Source: an uncultured Ruminococcus sp.
Lineage (GTDB): Bacteria; Bacillota; Clostridia; Oscillospirales; Ruminococcaceae
Assembly: GCA_947566125.1 (NCBI GenBank)
Contig: CANOIR010000016.1
Coordinates: 1-41,364, forward strand
Length of the DNA: 41,364 bases
Reading direction: 5' to 3'
The notes under the pieces: model-generated
Told to the model about the DNA's origin: nothing
What the model saw: the letters and a program-made list of their open reading frames with translations, nothing else
Database searches by the model: none
Position numbers and translations under genes: made by a program
Shown here: positions 7,684 through 17,115 of the stretch, piece by piece
Position numbering within the stretch: position 1 is the first letter of the stretch
Layout of the letters: the number at the start of each line of letters is the position of its first letter

Positions 7684-8802
7684 TTATTCATCATCATAAT
7701 CAGAATATTCTTCTCCGTATTCTTCAGACATACGTTTTCTTGCTTCTCTTATACGCTGACTTTCATATTCATTTTTTTCTCTCTTTGACATATTTTCTGT
7801 ATCCACATCTCTTAAAGAAGTATTATTCATAGCTGCTGCCTGATTCTGAGCTTCCATCATTCTTTGTGAAAAGCTCTTCTTTCCATTAGCATACTTCTTT
7901 TGATTTTTAGCATTTTCACGCTCACAAATTGCTTCAATTCTTTTCGGTGTAAAATAATTGTTAAGTCCGATCTGGATAAGAAGAGATACAAGAGAAGAAC
8001 AAGCCCAATAAAAACCTACACCGGCAGGTACATTAAATGCAAACCATATGGAGAAAAGAGGCATACCATAAAGCATTATGTTCATGCATCCCATGCTAGG
8101 CTGATCCGGATTTTTCTTCTTAGTTACTATCTGTGAGTAAATAGTCATTGTAAGCTGCAACAGACCTGAAACAAACGGTATGCACCACAGACCAAAGTTG
8201 CTCATGTCTTTAATATTAGGTGTTACCCCAAGATCTATACCAAGGAATTTAAAATGATTCAGGAAATTTGATACTTCAGCATTGTCAAATCCTGCAACAT
8301 TAAACAAACTTGAATCCTGTTTGAATGCTTCCATAATATAAAGCTCTTCACGAAGATCACCTGACTTGAATTTGTCTGCGATCGCCGGGAACTGTTCAGT
8401 TACCATCTTTACTGCATTATCAATTACATCTCCGCTATAACCCAATACATGAGTAAGAGGCTTGTAAACAACCGCCAATATACCAAAAAGCAGAAAAAAC
8501 TGCAAAAACATAGGCAAACATGACGCTCCGGGATTTACACCCTCTTTTTGATAAAGCTCCATCTGTGCCTGTTGATATTTCTGCGGATCTTTTTCATATT
8601 TCTTCCTAAGCTCTTTTAACTTAGGATTTAATCTCTGCATCTTTACAGAACTCTTTTGAGTTTTATAGTTGATAGGAAACAACAATGCCTTTGAGAAAAG
8701 AGTAAACAAAATAATAGCAACGCCATAATTCTGAACCAGGTGGTAAATAAAACGCATTACGTACCCAAATGGTACGCCAAGGATGTCGTATAAAATATTC
8801 AT
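7684..8802 (-). CDS. yidC: YidC/SpoIIIJ/Oxa1-family membrane protein insertase
   Basis: The 372-residue protein inserts membrane proteins alone or with SecYEG. Visible features are a first membrane segment ([18 protein letters not shown]), a cytoplasmic hairpin rich in Lys/Gln ([19 protein letters not shown]), the segment [18 protein letters not shown], an extracellular loop, and late membrane segments including [20 protein letters not shown]. It is of the short Gram-positive type and ends in a charged tail. The conserved positive residue of the hydrophilic groove, usually Arg in Gram-positive homologues (RLxxxP), is Lys here (KALLFP). I see no lipobox at the N-terminus. The start overlaps the end of yidD by 4 bases, implying translational coupling; jag follows 33 bases later. 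Confidence 0.95.
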   Translation of the reverse strand: MNILYDILGVPFGYVMRFIYHLVQNYGVAIILFTLFSKALLFPINYKTQKSSVKMQRLNPKLKELRKKYEKDPQKYQQAQMELYQKEGVNPGASCLPMFLQFFLLFGILAVVYKPLTHVLGYSGDVIDNAVKMVTEQFPAIADKFKSGDLREELYIMEAFKQDSSLFNVAGFDNAEVSNFLNHFKFLGIDLGVTPNIKDMSNFGLWCIPFVSGLLQLTMTIYSQIVTKKKNPDQPSMGCMNIMLYGMPLFSIWFAFNVPAGVGFYWACSSLVSLLIQIGLNNYFTPKRIEAICERENAKNQKKYANGKKSFSQRMMEAQNQAAAMNNTSLRDVDTENMSKREKNEYESQRIREARKRMSEEYGEEYSDYDDE

Positions 8803-9083
8803 AGGATATGTTTTCCTTTCCGGTTATAATCAATCGAATTACATCTCTTTTTTCTTATAAAAGATGGAAATTCTTCCGGAACGTAATCTATGCCGCCTAT
8901 ATTCCATGGGTGACATCGCAAAATCCTTTTAACTGCAAGATATGTACCTCTTACAGCACCAAATCTCTTTACCGCTGTTATAGCATAACTGGAACAAGTA
9001 GGATAAAATCTACAACACGGCGGCTTGAGTGGAGATATGCATTTCTGATAAAATTTTATCAGTGCAAGCACAAGATATTTCAT
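8799..9083 (-). CDS. yidD: YidD membrane protein insertion efficiency factor
   Basis: The 94-residue protein carries the family hallmarks: an amphipathic start ([19 protein letters not shown]), the motif [16 protein letters not shown], then [17 protein letters not shown]. Three conserved Cys are at CCRFYPTC. YidD is a small membrane-associated protein thought to help YidC-dependent insertion. It overlaps rnpA by 4 bases upstream and yidC by 4 bases downstream, giving a tightly coupled rnpA-yidD-yidC unit. The tail after the conserved core is basic and longer than in the shortest homologues. Confidence 0.95.
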   Translation of the reverse strand: MKYLVLALIKFYQKCISPLKPPCCRFYPTCSSYAITAVKRFGAVRGTYLAVKRILRCHPWNIGGIDYVPEEFPSFIRKKRCNSIDYNRKGKHIL

Positions 9084-9442
9084 CTTGACTTACCTCCGAT
9101 CTCATACAAGCACCGATTTATTCTTTTCAGTCCTTGTCCTTTCAGAAAATCAGCAAGCTCCGTTGAACGGATTTCGCCTATTGCTGCTCTTGCTACTATG
9201 ACCATATCTATTCCAACCGGAAACAAACTTTCCGCTTCTCTATATGCAGCACGAATCACTCGCTTTGCACGATTTCTCTGTACCGCTCCGCCTACTTTTT
9301 TTCCGGCTGTTATTCCAAGTCTATTATACTTAAGCTTGTTTTTGCGTACATAGATAACTACATATGGCGATACTACTGTCTTTCCACGCTGATAAAGCAT
9401 TACAAAATCTTTATTTCGTGTAAGAATTGCTGTTTGCAGCAT
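9080..9442 (-). CDS. rnpA: Ribonuclease P protein component
   Basis: RnpA is the protein subunit of RNase P, which matures the 5' end of tRNAs together with the RnpB RNA. The 120-residue product has the RNR signature ([15 protein letters not shown], about 54-68), an N-terminal strand region ([15 protein letters not shown]) and the typical central [14 protein letters not shown]. The ATG at 9442 is preceded by GGAGG. It follows rpmH, but a hairpin with a T-run lies between the two genes, so expression relative to rpmH may be reduced by partial termination. It overlaps yidD by 4 bases. Confidence 0.96.
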   Translation of the reverse strand: MLQTAILTRNKDFVMLYQRGKTVVSPYVVIYVRKNKLKYNRLGITAGKKVGGAVQRNRAKRVIRAAYREAESLFPVGIDMVIVARAAIGEIRSTELADFLKGQGLKRINRCLYEIGGKSR

Positions 9443-9482
9443 AATTTCCTCCGTTCCTCTGGAAGTTTTTTCCTCCTAAAAC

Positions 9483-9510
9483 AAAAAGACCACAAAATAA
9501 TTTGTGGTCT
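9483..9510 (-). terminator. Intercistronic terminator/attenuator between rpmH and rnpA
   Basis: On the minus strand AGACCACAAA and TTTGTGGTCT form a 10-bp stem followed by TTTTTG. It starts 7 bases past the rpmH stop codon and lies inside the operon, so part of the transcripts may end here. Confidence 0.75.
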
Positions 9511-9516
9511 GACTCG

Positions 9517-9651
9517 TTAGTGGCTAAGTCTTGCTCTGCCCTTGGCTCTTCTACGAGCTAAAACCTTTCTTCCGTTCGAGGTTGCCATTCTCTTCATGAA
9601 ACCATGCTCCTTCTTTCTATGGAGCTTCTTAGGCTGATAAGTTCTCTTCAT
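9517..9651 (-). CDS. rpmH: 50S ribosomal protein L34
   Basis: Translating the minus strand from the ATG at 9651 gives a 44-residue, strongly basic protein: it begins [20 protein letters not shown], continues [19 protein letters not shown], and ends ARLSH. This is the complete L34 sequence pattern, and 44 residues is the normal length. A GGAGGAG ribosome binding site lies just upstream. It is the first gene of the leftward operon and is driven by a consensus promoter at 9763-9791. The rpmH-rnpA pair next to dnaA is a conserved bacterial arrangement. Confidence 0.97.
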   Translation of the reverse strand: MKRTYQPKKLHRKKEHGFMKRMATSNGRKVLARRRAKGRARLSH

Positions 9652-9751
9652 CTTTAATTCTCCTCCTCTCGGCTATTGTCTTAATGTGTTTTTAAGGCTC
9701 TTTCAATACGCTGATCACTGCCAATTATTTGCACTATCAACTTCAAAGACC

Positions 9752-9791
9752 TTTTCCACAATATTATACTCCATTTTTTCCCCATTGTCAA
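9752..9791 (-). promoter_or_regulatory. Consensus promoter of the rpmH operon with a DnaA-box-like site
   Basis: On the minus strand TTGACA (9786-9791), a 17-base spacer and TATAAT (9763-9768) form a perfect sigma-A promoter. TTTTCCACA (9752-9760, plus strand) matches TTWTNCACA and covers the expected transcription start, so DnaA could repress this operon. Confidence 0.85.
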
Positions 9792-10025
9792 GGGTTTTTT
9801 CTCTTTTTAACTCATTTATTTTTATTTTACACAAATATCAATTTCAAATATAAAACAGCAGAAAAACTTTCAACATCTTTTATATGTTTAAAACTTAGTT
9901 AAAGCCCGATATGTTATGATCCCTTTTTTACAACAACTTTAAACATATCTTCCAATACTTATGTGCTTAAAATTGCAAAAGATTTTAACTTTCAACAAAA
10001 ATGTTGAAAAATAAATTGAAAACTC
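9792..10025. other. AT-rich region upstream of dnaA with TTTCAACA-type sites
   Basis: No gene is seen between the rpmH promoter and dnaA. The stretch is AT-rich and holds TTTCAACAT near 9867 and an inverted pair of TTTCAACA-type sites, with five A bases between the CAAC and GTTG cores, at 9990-10010, directly upstream of a promoter. These resemble the sites in the dnaA-dnaN gap and may form the upstream half of a bipartite origin, as in B. subtilis. Confidence 0.5.
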
Positions 10026-10114
10026 TTGCATTGATAGAAAATATATGCTATACTATTATTAAGAGGAATATTGTGAAAAGCTGCATACATAGTTTCTAGA
10101 TCATGCAGCTTTTT
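10026..10114 (+). promoter_or_regulatory. Promoter followed by hairpin attenuator and possible leader peptide upstream of dnaA
   Basis: TTGCAT (10026-10031), a 17-base spacer and TATACT (10049-10054) form a promoter. Only about 20 bases past the predicted start, AAAGCTGCAT pairs with ATGCAGCTTT (10078-10112), followed by a T-run. AAGAGG and a GTG at 10073 could start an 8-codon peptide (MKSCIHSF) ending in the hairpin loop. dnaA begins about 245 bases further on. This looks like an attenuator or a very short RNA. Confidence 0.5.
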
Positions 10115-10359
10115 ATTACTTGATTTTTGCAAACAGCTGATAACTGCTGCTTTTTTCAACAGTGTAAAACAATATAAAACCTCTATCACATTCTAAAATT
10201 TCTTACAGCAGCTTGTAAGCTTAAAAATATTAAAAATGCTTTCTTGACTATAGCTTTTTTAATATTTAAATGCTTAATCTATATATTTCCTGTAAGAATA
10301 GATTTTTCATCTTAATTTTTTACTATATTTCAGAAAAATAAACAAAGGAGACGAAGCAT

Positions 10360-11736
10360 ATGAATTCATTTGAAGACGTATTTGCTCGTGTAAAGGAATA
10401 CTGCCTTAAAGAAGGCGGTCTTTCCGAAGTCGCTGTAAAATTATGGATAGGCTCTCTTCAACCTCTCAGCCTAAGCGGTACAGTTGCCGCATTTACTGTA
10501 CAGTCAGACTTTCAGCGTAATATCGTTCTGCAAAATTACGAAGAACTTTTAAAAGAAGCTTTTGAAAATATTCTCGGATTTCCGGTAGAACTTGTTATTC
10601 AAGTAGTTGAACCGGACGATGATTATATGAATACTCACAGCGATCCGGCTCCACGGAATGCTGAAGAAATTGATAAACGTCACGCATCTCTCGAAAAATC
10701 ACTTGAAGGGGCAAATTATGAATACACATTCTCTACATTTATCGTAGGCCGTTCAAATGAGTTTGCCTATGCTGCTTGTACAGCTGTTGCAAAAGAACCG
10801 GGTAAAAATTATAACCCATTATTTATTTATGGTCCGTCCGGACTTGGAAAAACTCACCTTATGCACGCTATAGCTCACGAAGTACAGCAGAATTATCCAA
10901 ACTACAATATCATATATGTTACAAGCGAAGAATTCGGAAATGACCTTATTAAAGGCATAAACGAAAATAATATGTTGGGATTTCATGAAAAGTACAGAAG
11001 TGCCGACCTGCTGCTTATTGATGATATTCAATTCTTTAGCAATAAAGACCGTATGCAGGAGGAATTCTTCCATACTTTTAATAAACTCCATGCAGAAGGA
11101 AAACAGATAGTTATCACATCTGATAAACCTCCAAAGGAACTTAAAACTCTGGAAGAAAGAATCCGCACTCGTTTTGAATGGGGTCTTATTACCGATATTT
11201 CTATTCCGGATTTTGAAACAAGAATAGCTATCATTCGCCGTAAGGCAGAATTGCTTGACCTTGTAATTCCGGATGATGTTTCTGAATTTATTGCAAACAG
11301 ACTTAAATCAAATATTCGTCAGCTTGAAGGTGCTGTAAAAAAACTTAAAGCATTAAAGCATCTTGCTGGTTCACCGCCGTCTATATCAATGGCTCAGAGT
11401 GTTATCAAAGACATTCTTAATGATGACCAGCCTATTCCGATCACTGTAGAGAAGATCATAGTAGAAGTTGCTGATGTATATGGCGTAACTCCTGAAGAGA
11501 TACGCAGCAGCAAACGTTCAAGCCAGATTTCTACTGCACGAAAAGTTGCTATATATGTTGTTCGTGAAATAACCCAGATGCCTCTTCAATCAATAGGTAC
11601 TGAATTCGGCGGACGTGATCACTCCACCATCGTTTATGCAATCAACAATATTGAAGCAGGTATGAAACGTGATGAAAACCTCAAACAGCTTGTAAACGAT
11701 ATAATCAAAAACATACGTGACAAAAGCCGTATCTAA
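10360..11736 (+). CDS. dnaA: Chromosomal replication initiator protein DnaA
   Basis: DnaA binds DnaA boxes and opens oriC. The 458-residue protein has domain I (about 1-85), a short linker, the AAA+ domain with Walker A GPSGLGKTH (158-166) and Walker B LLLIDDIQF (217-225), and the C-terminal DNA-binding domain with GGRDHST (417-423). GGAG lies just upstream of the ATG. Compared with E. coli positions, the minor-groove Arg (R399) is kept as Arg386, and Asp433/His434 are kept as 420/421. Pro423 is replaced by Gln410, Thr435 by Ser422 and His439 by Tyr426. These changes sit at or near base-contacting positions and may relate to the many TTTTCAACA-type sites around the gene. It is flanked by AT-rich regions carrying such sites. 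Confidence 0.98.
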   Translation: MNSFEDVFARVKEYCLKEGGLSEVAVKLWIGSLQPLSLSGTVAAFTVQSDFQRNIVLQNYEELLKEAFENILGFPVELVIQVVEPDDDYMNTHSDPAPRNAEEIDKRHASLEKSLEGANYEYTFSTFIVGRSNEFAYAACTAVAKEPGKNYNPLFIYGPSGLGKTHLMHAIAHEVQQNYPNYNIIYVTSEEFGNDLIKGINENNMLGFHEKYRSADLLLIDDIQFFSNKDRMQEEFFHTFNKLHAEGKQIVITSDKPPKELKTLEERIRTRFEWGLITDISIPDFETRIAIIRRKAELLDLVIPDDVSEFIANRLKSNIRQLEGAVKKLKALKHLAGSPPSISMAQSVIKDILNDDQPIPITVEKIIVEVADVYGVTPEEIRSSKRSSQISTARKVAIYVVREITQMPLQSIGTEFGGRDHSTIVYAINNIEAGMKRDENLKQLVNDIIKNIRDKSRI

Positions 11737-11939
11737 TGTTTTTTATAAACTTAATTCCTAAGCCAAGACCATTTTCCACAGAAGACCAACTGGTTTCAAC
11801 ATACTTTTCAACAGAGTGTTGAAAGAGCAGTTGAAAGATATTTTGCCATTATTACGCAATAAACTAAACTATCTTGTTCTGGTGATTATAGGATCTAAAC
11901 TAATTCAACATTTGACAAAAGTAAAGATATCCACTTTTT

Positions 11940-11971
11940 CCTGCCGGTATTTTGCCGGCGGGTGATTTTTT
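11940..11971 (+). terminator. Likely dnaA terminator within oriC
   Basis: CCTGCCGG pairs with CCGGCGGG (one G-T pair), followed by TGATTTTTTC. It lies about 200 bases past the dnaA stop codon and is the most GC-rich patch of the intergenic region. Confidence 0.65.
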
Positions 11972-12016
11972 CAACTTTTATATCAACATTTATTTGTTTT
12001 CAACTCCACAACTTTT

Positions 12017-12065
12017 CAACTTTTCAAAATGAAAAGTTGGTTTGAACTTTTGCACAAAAGTTCAA
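12017..12065. other. Two adjacent hairpins inside oriC
   Basis: CAACTTTTC and GAAAAGTTG (12017-12039) are followed directly by TTGAACTTTTG and CAAAAGTTCAA (12042-12065, 11-bp perfect arms). Both palindromes embed CTTTT-type words related to the flanking DnaA-box-like sites. They could be paired protein sites or single-strand hairpins; no T-run follows, so they are poor terminators. Confidence 0.6.
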
Positions 12066-12113
12066 GATTACCCGTTTTGAAAAATATGCCAGTAATATCG
12101 GTGAAAAATGGCG

Positions 12114-12180
12114 TTTTCAACGCTTTCAACGCCTCTACTACTACTACTAAATTCTATTCTTCTTTATTTTATTTTTATAA
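12114..12180 (+). other. Origin unwinding element: two boxes, GC step, five DnaA-trios, AT-rich tract
   Basis: TTTTCAACG (12114-12122) and CTTTCAACG (12123-12131) stand in tandem. A short GCC step follows, then CTACTACTACTACTA (12135-12149) and an AT-rich tract to 12180. The opposite strand reads as five 3'-GAT-5' triplets, the DnaA-trio of the B. subtilis unwinding sequence, in the same order and orientation relative to dnaA and dnaN. A small hairpin (ACGCAGC/GCTGCGT, 12181-12197) bounds it. Confidence 0.85.
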
Positions 12181-12298
12181 ACGCAGCAAAGCTGCGTTTT
12201 AGCAAATAAATGTTGAAAATATATTTTCTAGATAGATGTTTGTTAAAAACAGACTCAAACTTTTTTATCTATCGATTTTTTATGATTTTATTTAATAG

Positions 12299-12453
12299 TT
12301 TGTGTTCATAGGTGAAGTATGCGGATTTTCGAGAATAATTTCACCAAGGACAAGGAGAAAAAATGAAAACATACTGTCCGTATGGTAATCTTTTAGGACA
12401 CAGGCATCGGCGAAATTTGCCGAAAAGACGTATGCTGAACATATGAACACAAT
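12299..12453 (+). repeat. Covarying palindromic repeat element, copy C
   Basis: This 155-base element lies between the unwinding element and dnaN, in the same orientation as copy A. Shared blocks are GCGGATTTTCGAGAATAATT, CATACTGTCCGTATGG and AATTTGCCGAAAAGACGTATG. Its own arms pair: TTGTGTTCATA (12300-12310) with TATGAACACAA (12442-12452), and AATTTCACC with GGCGAAATT (one G-T pair). The arm sequences differ from copies A and B. Confidence 0.82.
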
Positions 12454-12505
12454 CTCTAAGCTCAATTAAAATTCGATATTGAGATAATGAAAGGAATCCT
12501 TTTAT

Positions 12506-13612
12506 ATGATGAAATTTATTTGCGATAAGCAGTCACTTTATGATGCTGTTGCCCATGTTTCAAAAGGTATTGCACAGCGTTCAACAATTGCTGCTCTGGA
12601 AGGTCTTAAATTAAGACTTAGTCCAGATAATTTGGAACTTACAGGTTATGATCTTGAATTCGGCATTCAGAAAAATCTTGACATTGAAACAGAGGACGTT
12701 GGCGAATTCGTTATAAATGCAAGACTTTTAAGCGAATCTGTACGCCGTATGTCTGGCAGCCTTGTAAGATTTGAAATTGATGATAATCTTAATGTAAGTA
12801 TGTATTGTGAAGCTACTGAATTCCATATTTCTGCTATGTCAGCAGAAGAATATCCGGCTCTTCCTGATATGAATATGGATGAAGGAATGCATATAGATCA
12901 GGCTGTTTTGAAATCTATGATAAATCAGACAAGCTATGCAACTTGCCTTAATGAAGCAAAACCTGTACTTACAGGTGAACTCTTTGAAATAAAAGATGAT
13001 GTTTTGAGCGTAGTTGCAATAGATGGTTTTAGACTCGCTATACGCAATGAAAAAATACAGGCTGGAGGCTCTATGCAGTTTGTTGTTCCAAAGAGAACTG
13101 TAACAGAAGTTGCAAATATGCTGCATGATGATGCTCAGGAGCAGTGTGTTATTTCTGTAAGCAGAAGCCATATCATATTTGAATTTGATGGTTATATCGT
13201 ATTTTCAAGACTGCTTGAAGGCGAATTTCATAATTACAGAAGCAGTGTTCCGGCTGCATTTGAAACCGAGGTCGTTGTTAATACAAGCGATCTTATAAGA
13301 TGCCTTGAAAGATGTTCTTTGCTTATAAACAGCAAGTTTAATGCTCCTATAAGATGCACATTCAGCGGCGGAAACTTAAATGTACGCTGCAAAACAGGTA
13401 TAGGTGAGATAAACGATACTATTCCGGTTCAGGTAAGCGGACCTGATGTTAAGATAGGTCTTAATAATCGCTTTATGTTGGAAGCTGTCCGTGCATCTGA
13501 CTGCGATAGCGTTAAGATTCAGATGTCAGGCGGTAAAAGAGTTGTAAAGATCGTACCTATGCAGGGAGAAAGCTTTATTTTCCTGCTTATGCCTATTCAG
13601 TTAAAGGATTAG
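12506..13612 (+). CDS. dnaN: DNA polymerase III sliding clamp (beta subunit)
   Basis: DnaN forms the ring-shaped dimer that tethers the replicative polymerase to DNA. The 368-residue length and three-domain clamp pattern are normal, with family landmarks KLRLSPDNLELTGYDLEFGI near the N-terminus, LSVVAIDGFRLAIRNE in the middle, and the C-terminal VKIVPMQGESFIFLLMPIQL (variant of the usual MPMRL ending). Two consecutive ATG codons (12506, 12509) follow AAAGGA; the first has the better spacing. The gene follows oriC and repeat copy C and is 6 bases upstream of yaaA, forming the start of a dnaN-yaaA-recF unit. I could not define a strong promoter upstream. Confidence 0.97.
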   Translation: MMKFICDKQSLYDAVAHVSKGIAQRSTIAALEGLKLRLSPDNLELTGYDLEFGIQKNLDIETEDVGEFVINARLLSESVRRMSGSLVRFEIDDNLNVSMYCEATEFHISAMSAEEYPALPDMNMDEGMHIDQAVLKSMINQTSYATCLNEAKPVLTGELFEIKDDVLSVVAIDGFRLAIRNEKIQAGGSMQFVVPKRTVTEVANMLHDDAQEQCVISVSRSHIIFEFDGYIVFSRLLEGEFHNYRSSVPAAFETEVVVNTSDLIRCLERCSLLINSKFNAPIRCTFSGGNLNVRCKTGIGEINDTIPVQVSGPDVKIGLNNRFMLEAVRASDCDSVKIQMSGGKRVVKIVPMQGESFIFLLMPIQLKD

Positions 13613-13618
13613 ATAAAT

Positions 13619-13864
13619 ATGGAAAAATATGTTACTGTAAAAACAGAATTTATAAAGCTTGATGCATTGCTGAAATTTGCCGGAATATGTGAAACAGGCG
13701 GCATTGCAAAGGAGATAATACAGAACGGTGAAGTGTATTTTAACGGTGAAGTATGCACTATGAGAGGTAAAAAGGTGCGTCCCGGTGATACTGTAACTGT
13801 AGATGATATTACTATTTATATAAACGCTCCTGGTAAAGAAAATCCCGATAATGCGGCTGACTGA
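13619..13864 (+). CDS. yaaA: S4-domain RNA-binding protein YaaA (RlbA)
   Basis: The 81-residue protein is a single S4 RNA-binding domain: [20 protein letters not shown], then [20 protein letters not shown] and [13 protein letters not shown]. YaaA-type proteins lie between dnaN and recF in most Firmicutes and are linked to ribosome assembly, though the molecular role is not settled. It begins 6 bases after dnaN, and its last 14 bases overlap the recF start, indicating translational coupling. Confidence 0.92.
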   Translation: MEKYVTVKTEFIKLDALLKFAGICETGGIAKEIIQNGEVYFNGEVCTMRGKKVRPGDTVTVDDITIYINAPGKENPDNAAD

Positions 13865-14972
13865 TATAAAAGTTGACGGCTTTAAAAATCTTTGCGATAT
13901 AAATTTTACTCCTGATGAAGGTTATAATGTTATATCCGGCGAAAATGCTCAGGGCAAAACAAATCTGCTGGAGGCTTTGTGGTTGTTTACAGGCTGCCGT
14001 AGTTTTCGCAAGACTAAGGAGAGAGATTATATCAGCTTTTCAGGAGGTTCGATGTTGGCAAGGGTTTCATTTTTTGACGGCAGACGTCAGCAGCAGCTTA
14101 TATGCGAAATGTCATCGGGAAGCCGTGAAAAAAAGATAACAATAAACGGTGTGCCTGTACGGCAGACAAGTGAATTATTTGAGATATATCACTGCGTTGC
14201 ATTTACGCCTGATGATCTAGAGCTTATAACAGGCGGACCGGAAATAAGAAGAAGTTTTCTTGACCTTTGTTTTTCACAGATCCATAAGCGTGGAGTGGCA
14301 TATGTAAGGCGCTATCAGCTTATTTTGTCCCAAAGAAATGCGGTATTAAAACAGCATCTGCCTTTATCGCAGATCGAAAATATGCTTGATATTTGGGATA
14401 GACAGCTTGCATCTGTTGGTACTTACATTTCACTTATGCGTAAGTCATATTCTGAACAACTTGAGGAAGTTTGCAGCAAACTTTATAGCAAAATATCTTC
14501 GGATACGGAAGATGTTAGTGTTTCGTATAAGAGCCAGATTTTTGGAAAACGACCTGTAATTTCACAGGACTGCGAAAATGAACTTGAGGAAATTTATTAC
14601 GAAAAGCTGAGATCTTCAAGAGAACAGGATATAGAGCTTGGATTTACGACCAGCGGAGTTCAAAGAGATGATATTGAGCTTTTGATAAATAATGTAAGTG
14701 CCAGAGAATATGGTTCTCAGGGACAGAAAAAAAGTCTTGCACTTGCACTTAGGCTTTCTCAGGCACAGATTTATGGCAATGCTAAAAATGAATCGCCTAT
14801 AATACTTCTTGATGATGTAATGGGTGAGCTTGATCGAAGCCGTCAGGAAATTGTTTATACTATAATAAAAAATATGCAGGTATTTATAACAACCTGTCAT
14901 GATGAGGTGTTGATTCCTGAGCTTAAAGGAAAGCATCTTATGTTGAAAAGCGGACGCATCGTTTCAGAGTGA
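13851..14972 (+). CDS. recF: DNA replication and repair protein RecF
   Basis: RecF is an SMC-like ATPase that helps load RecA at gaps through RecO and RecR. The 373-residue protein has Walker [10 protein letters not shown] near residue 30-38, the ABC signature [17 protein letters not shown], and Walker [14 protein letters not shown] near the C-terminus. The start ATGCGGCTGACTG lies inside the end of yaaA. DnaA-box-like sites and the gyrB promoter follow in the next 150 bases. The small gene remB (DUF370) often found between recF and gyrB in Bacilli is absent here. Confidence 0.96.
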   Translation: MRLTDIKVDGFKNLCDINFTPDEGYNVISGENAQGKTNLLEALWLFTGCRSFRKTKERDYISFSGGSMLARVSFFDGRRQQQLICEMSSGSREKKITINGVPVRQTSELFEIYHCVAFTPDDLELITGGPEIRRSFLDLCFSQIHKRGVAYVRRYQLILSQRNAVLKQHLPLSQIENMLDIWDRQLASVGTYISLMRKSYSEQLEEVCSKLYSKISSDTEDVSVSYKSQIFGKRPVISQDCENELEEIYYEKLRSSREQDIELGFTTSGVQRDDIELLINNVSAREYGSQGQKKSLALALRLSQAQIYGNAKNESPIILLDDVMGELDRSRQEIVYTIIKNMQVFITTCHDEVLIPELKGKHLMLKSGRIVSE

Positions 14973-15002
14973 TTGTTTGAAAATATTGGAGAATACGGTT
15001 GA

Positions 15003-15052
15003 AATCCACTTTTCCACAGTGTGTTGAAAACGTTGTGGAAAGATTGTATAGT
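15003..15052 (+). promoter_or_regulatory. gyrB promoter overlapped by DnaA-box-like sites
   Basis: TTGAAA (15024-15029), a 17-base spacer and TATAGT (15047-15052) form the promoter. AATCCACTT (15004-15012), TTTTCCACA (15010-15018), TGTTGAAAA (15022-15030) and TGTGGAAAG (15034-15042) are packed over the upstream, -35 and spacer regions. The mix of TTTTCCACA and TTTTCAACA in one cluster supports both being DnaA sites. Confidence 0.75.
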
Positions 15053-15085
15053 GTTGTTGATAGTTGGAAAATTATTCTGACTTGA

Positions 15086-17080
<1,995 letters not shown>

Positions 17081-17115
17081 TATTATATCATTATAATGCC
17101 AAAGGAGAAATTTAT

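Larger units (their letters stand above)
11737..12180 (+). other. Putative origin of replication (oriC) between dnaA and dnaN
   Basis: This gene-free region holds a dense set of related 9-base sites: TTTTCCACA (11772-11780), TTTCAACAT (11794-11802), TTTTCAACA (11805-11813), an inverted TGTTGAAA (11817-11824), GTTGAAAGA (about 11830), ATATCCACT (11927-11935) and several TTTTCAACT copies near 11970-12025. It ends in an unwinding-type element at 12114-12180. Location, site density and the trinucleotide array together match the Firmicutes oriC. None of the sites is the textbook TTATCCACA. Confidence 0.88.

Noticed and set aside
12181..12201. ACGCAGC/GCTGCGT hairpin as a terminator of dnaA
   Set aside because: Only four T bases follow and a better terminator lies at 11940-11971; it is noted as a boundary of the unwinding element.
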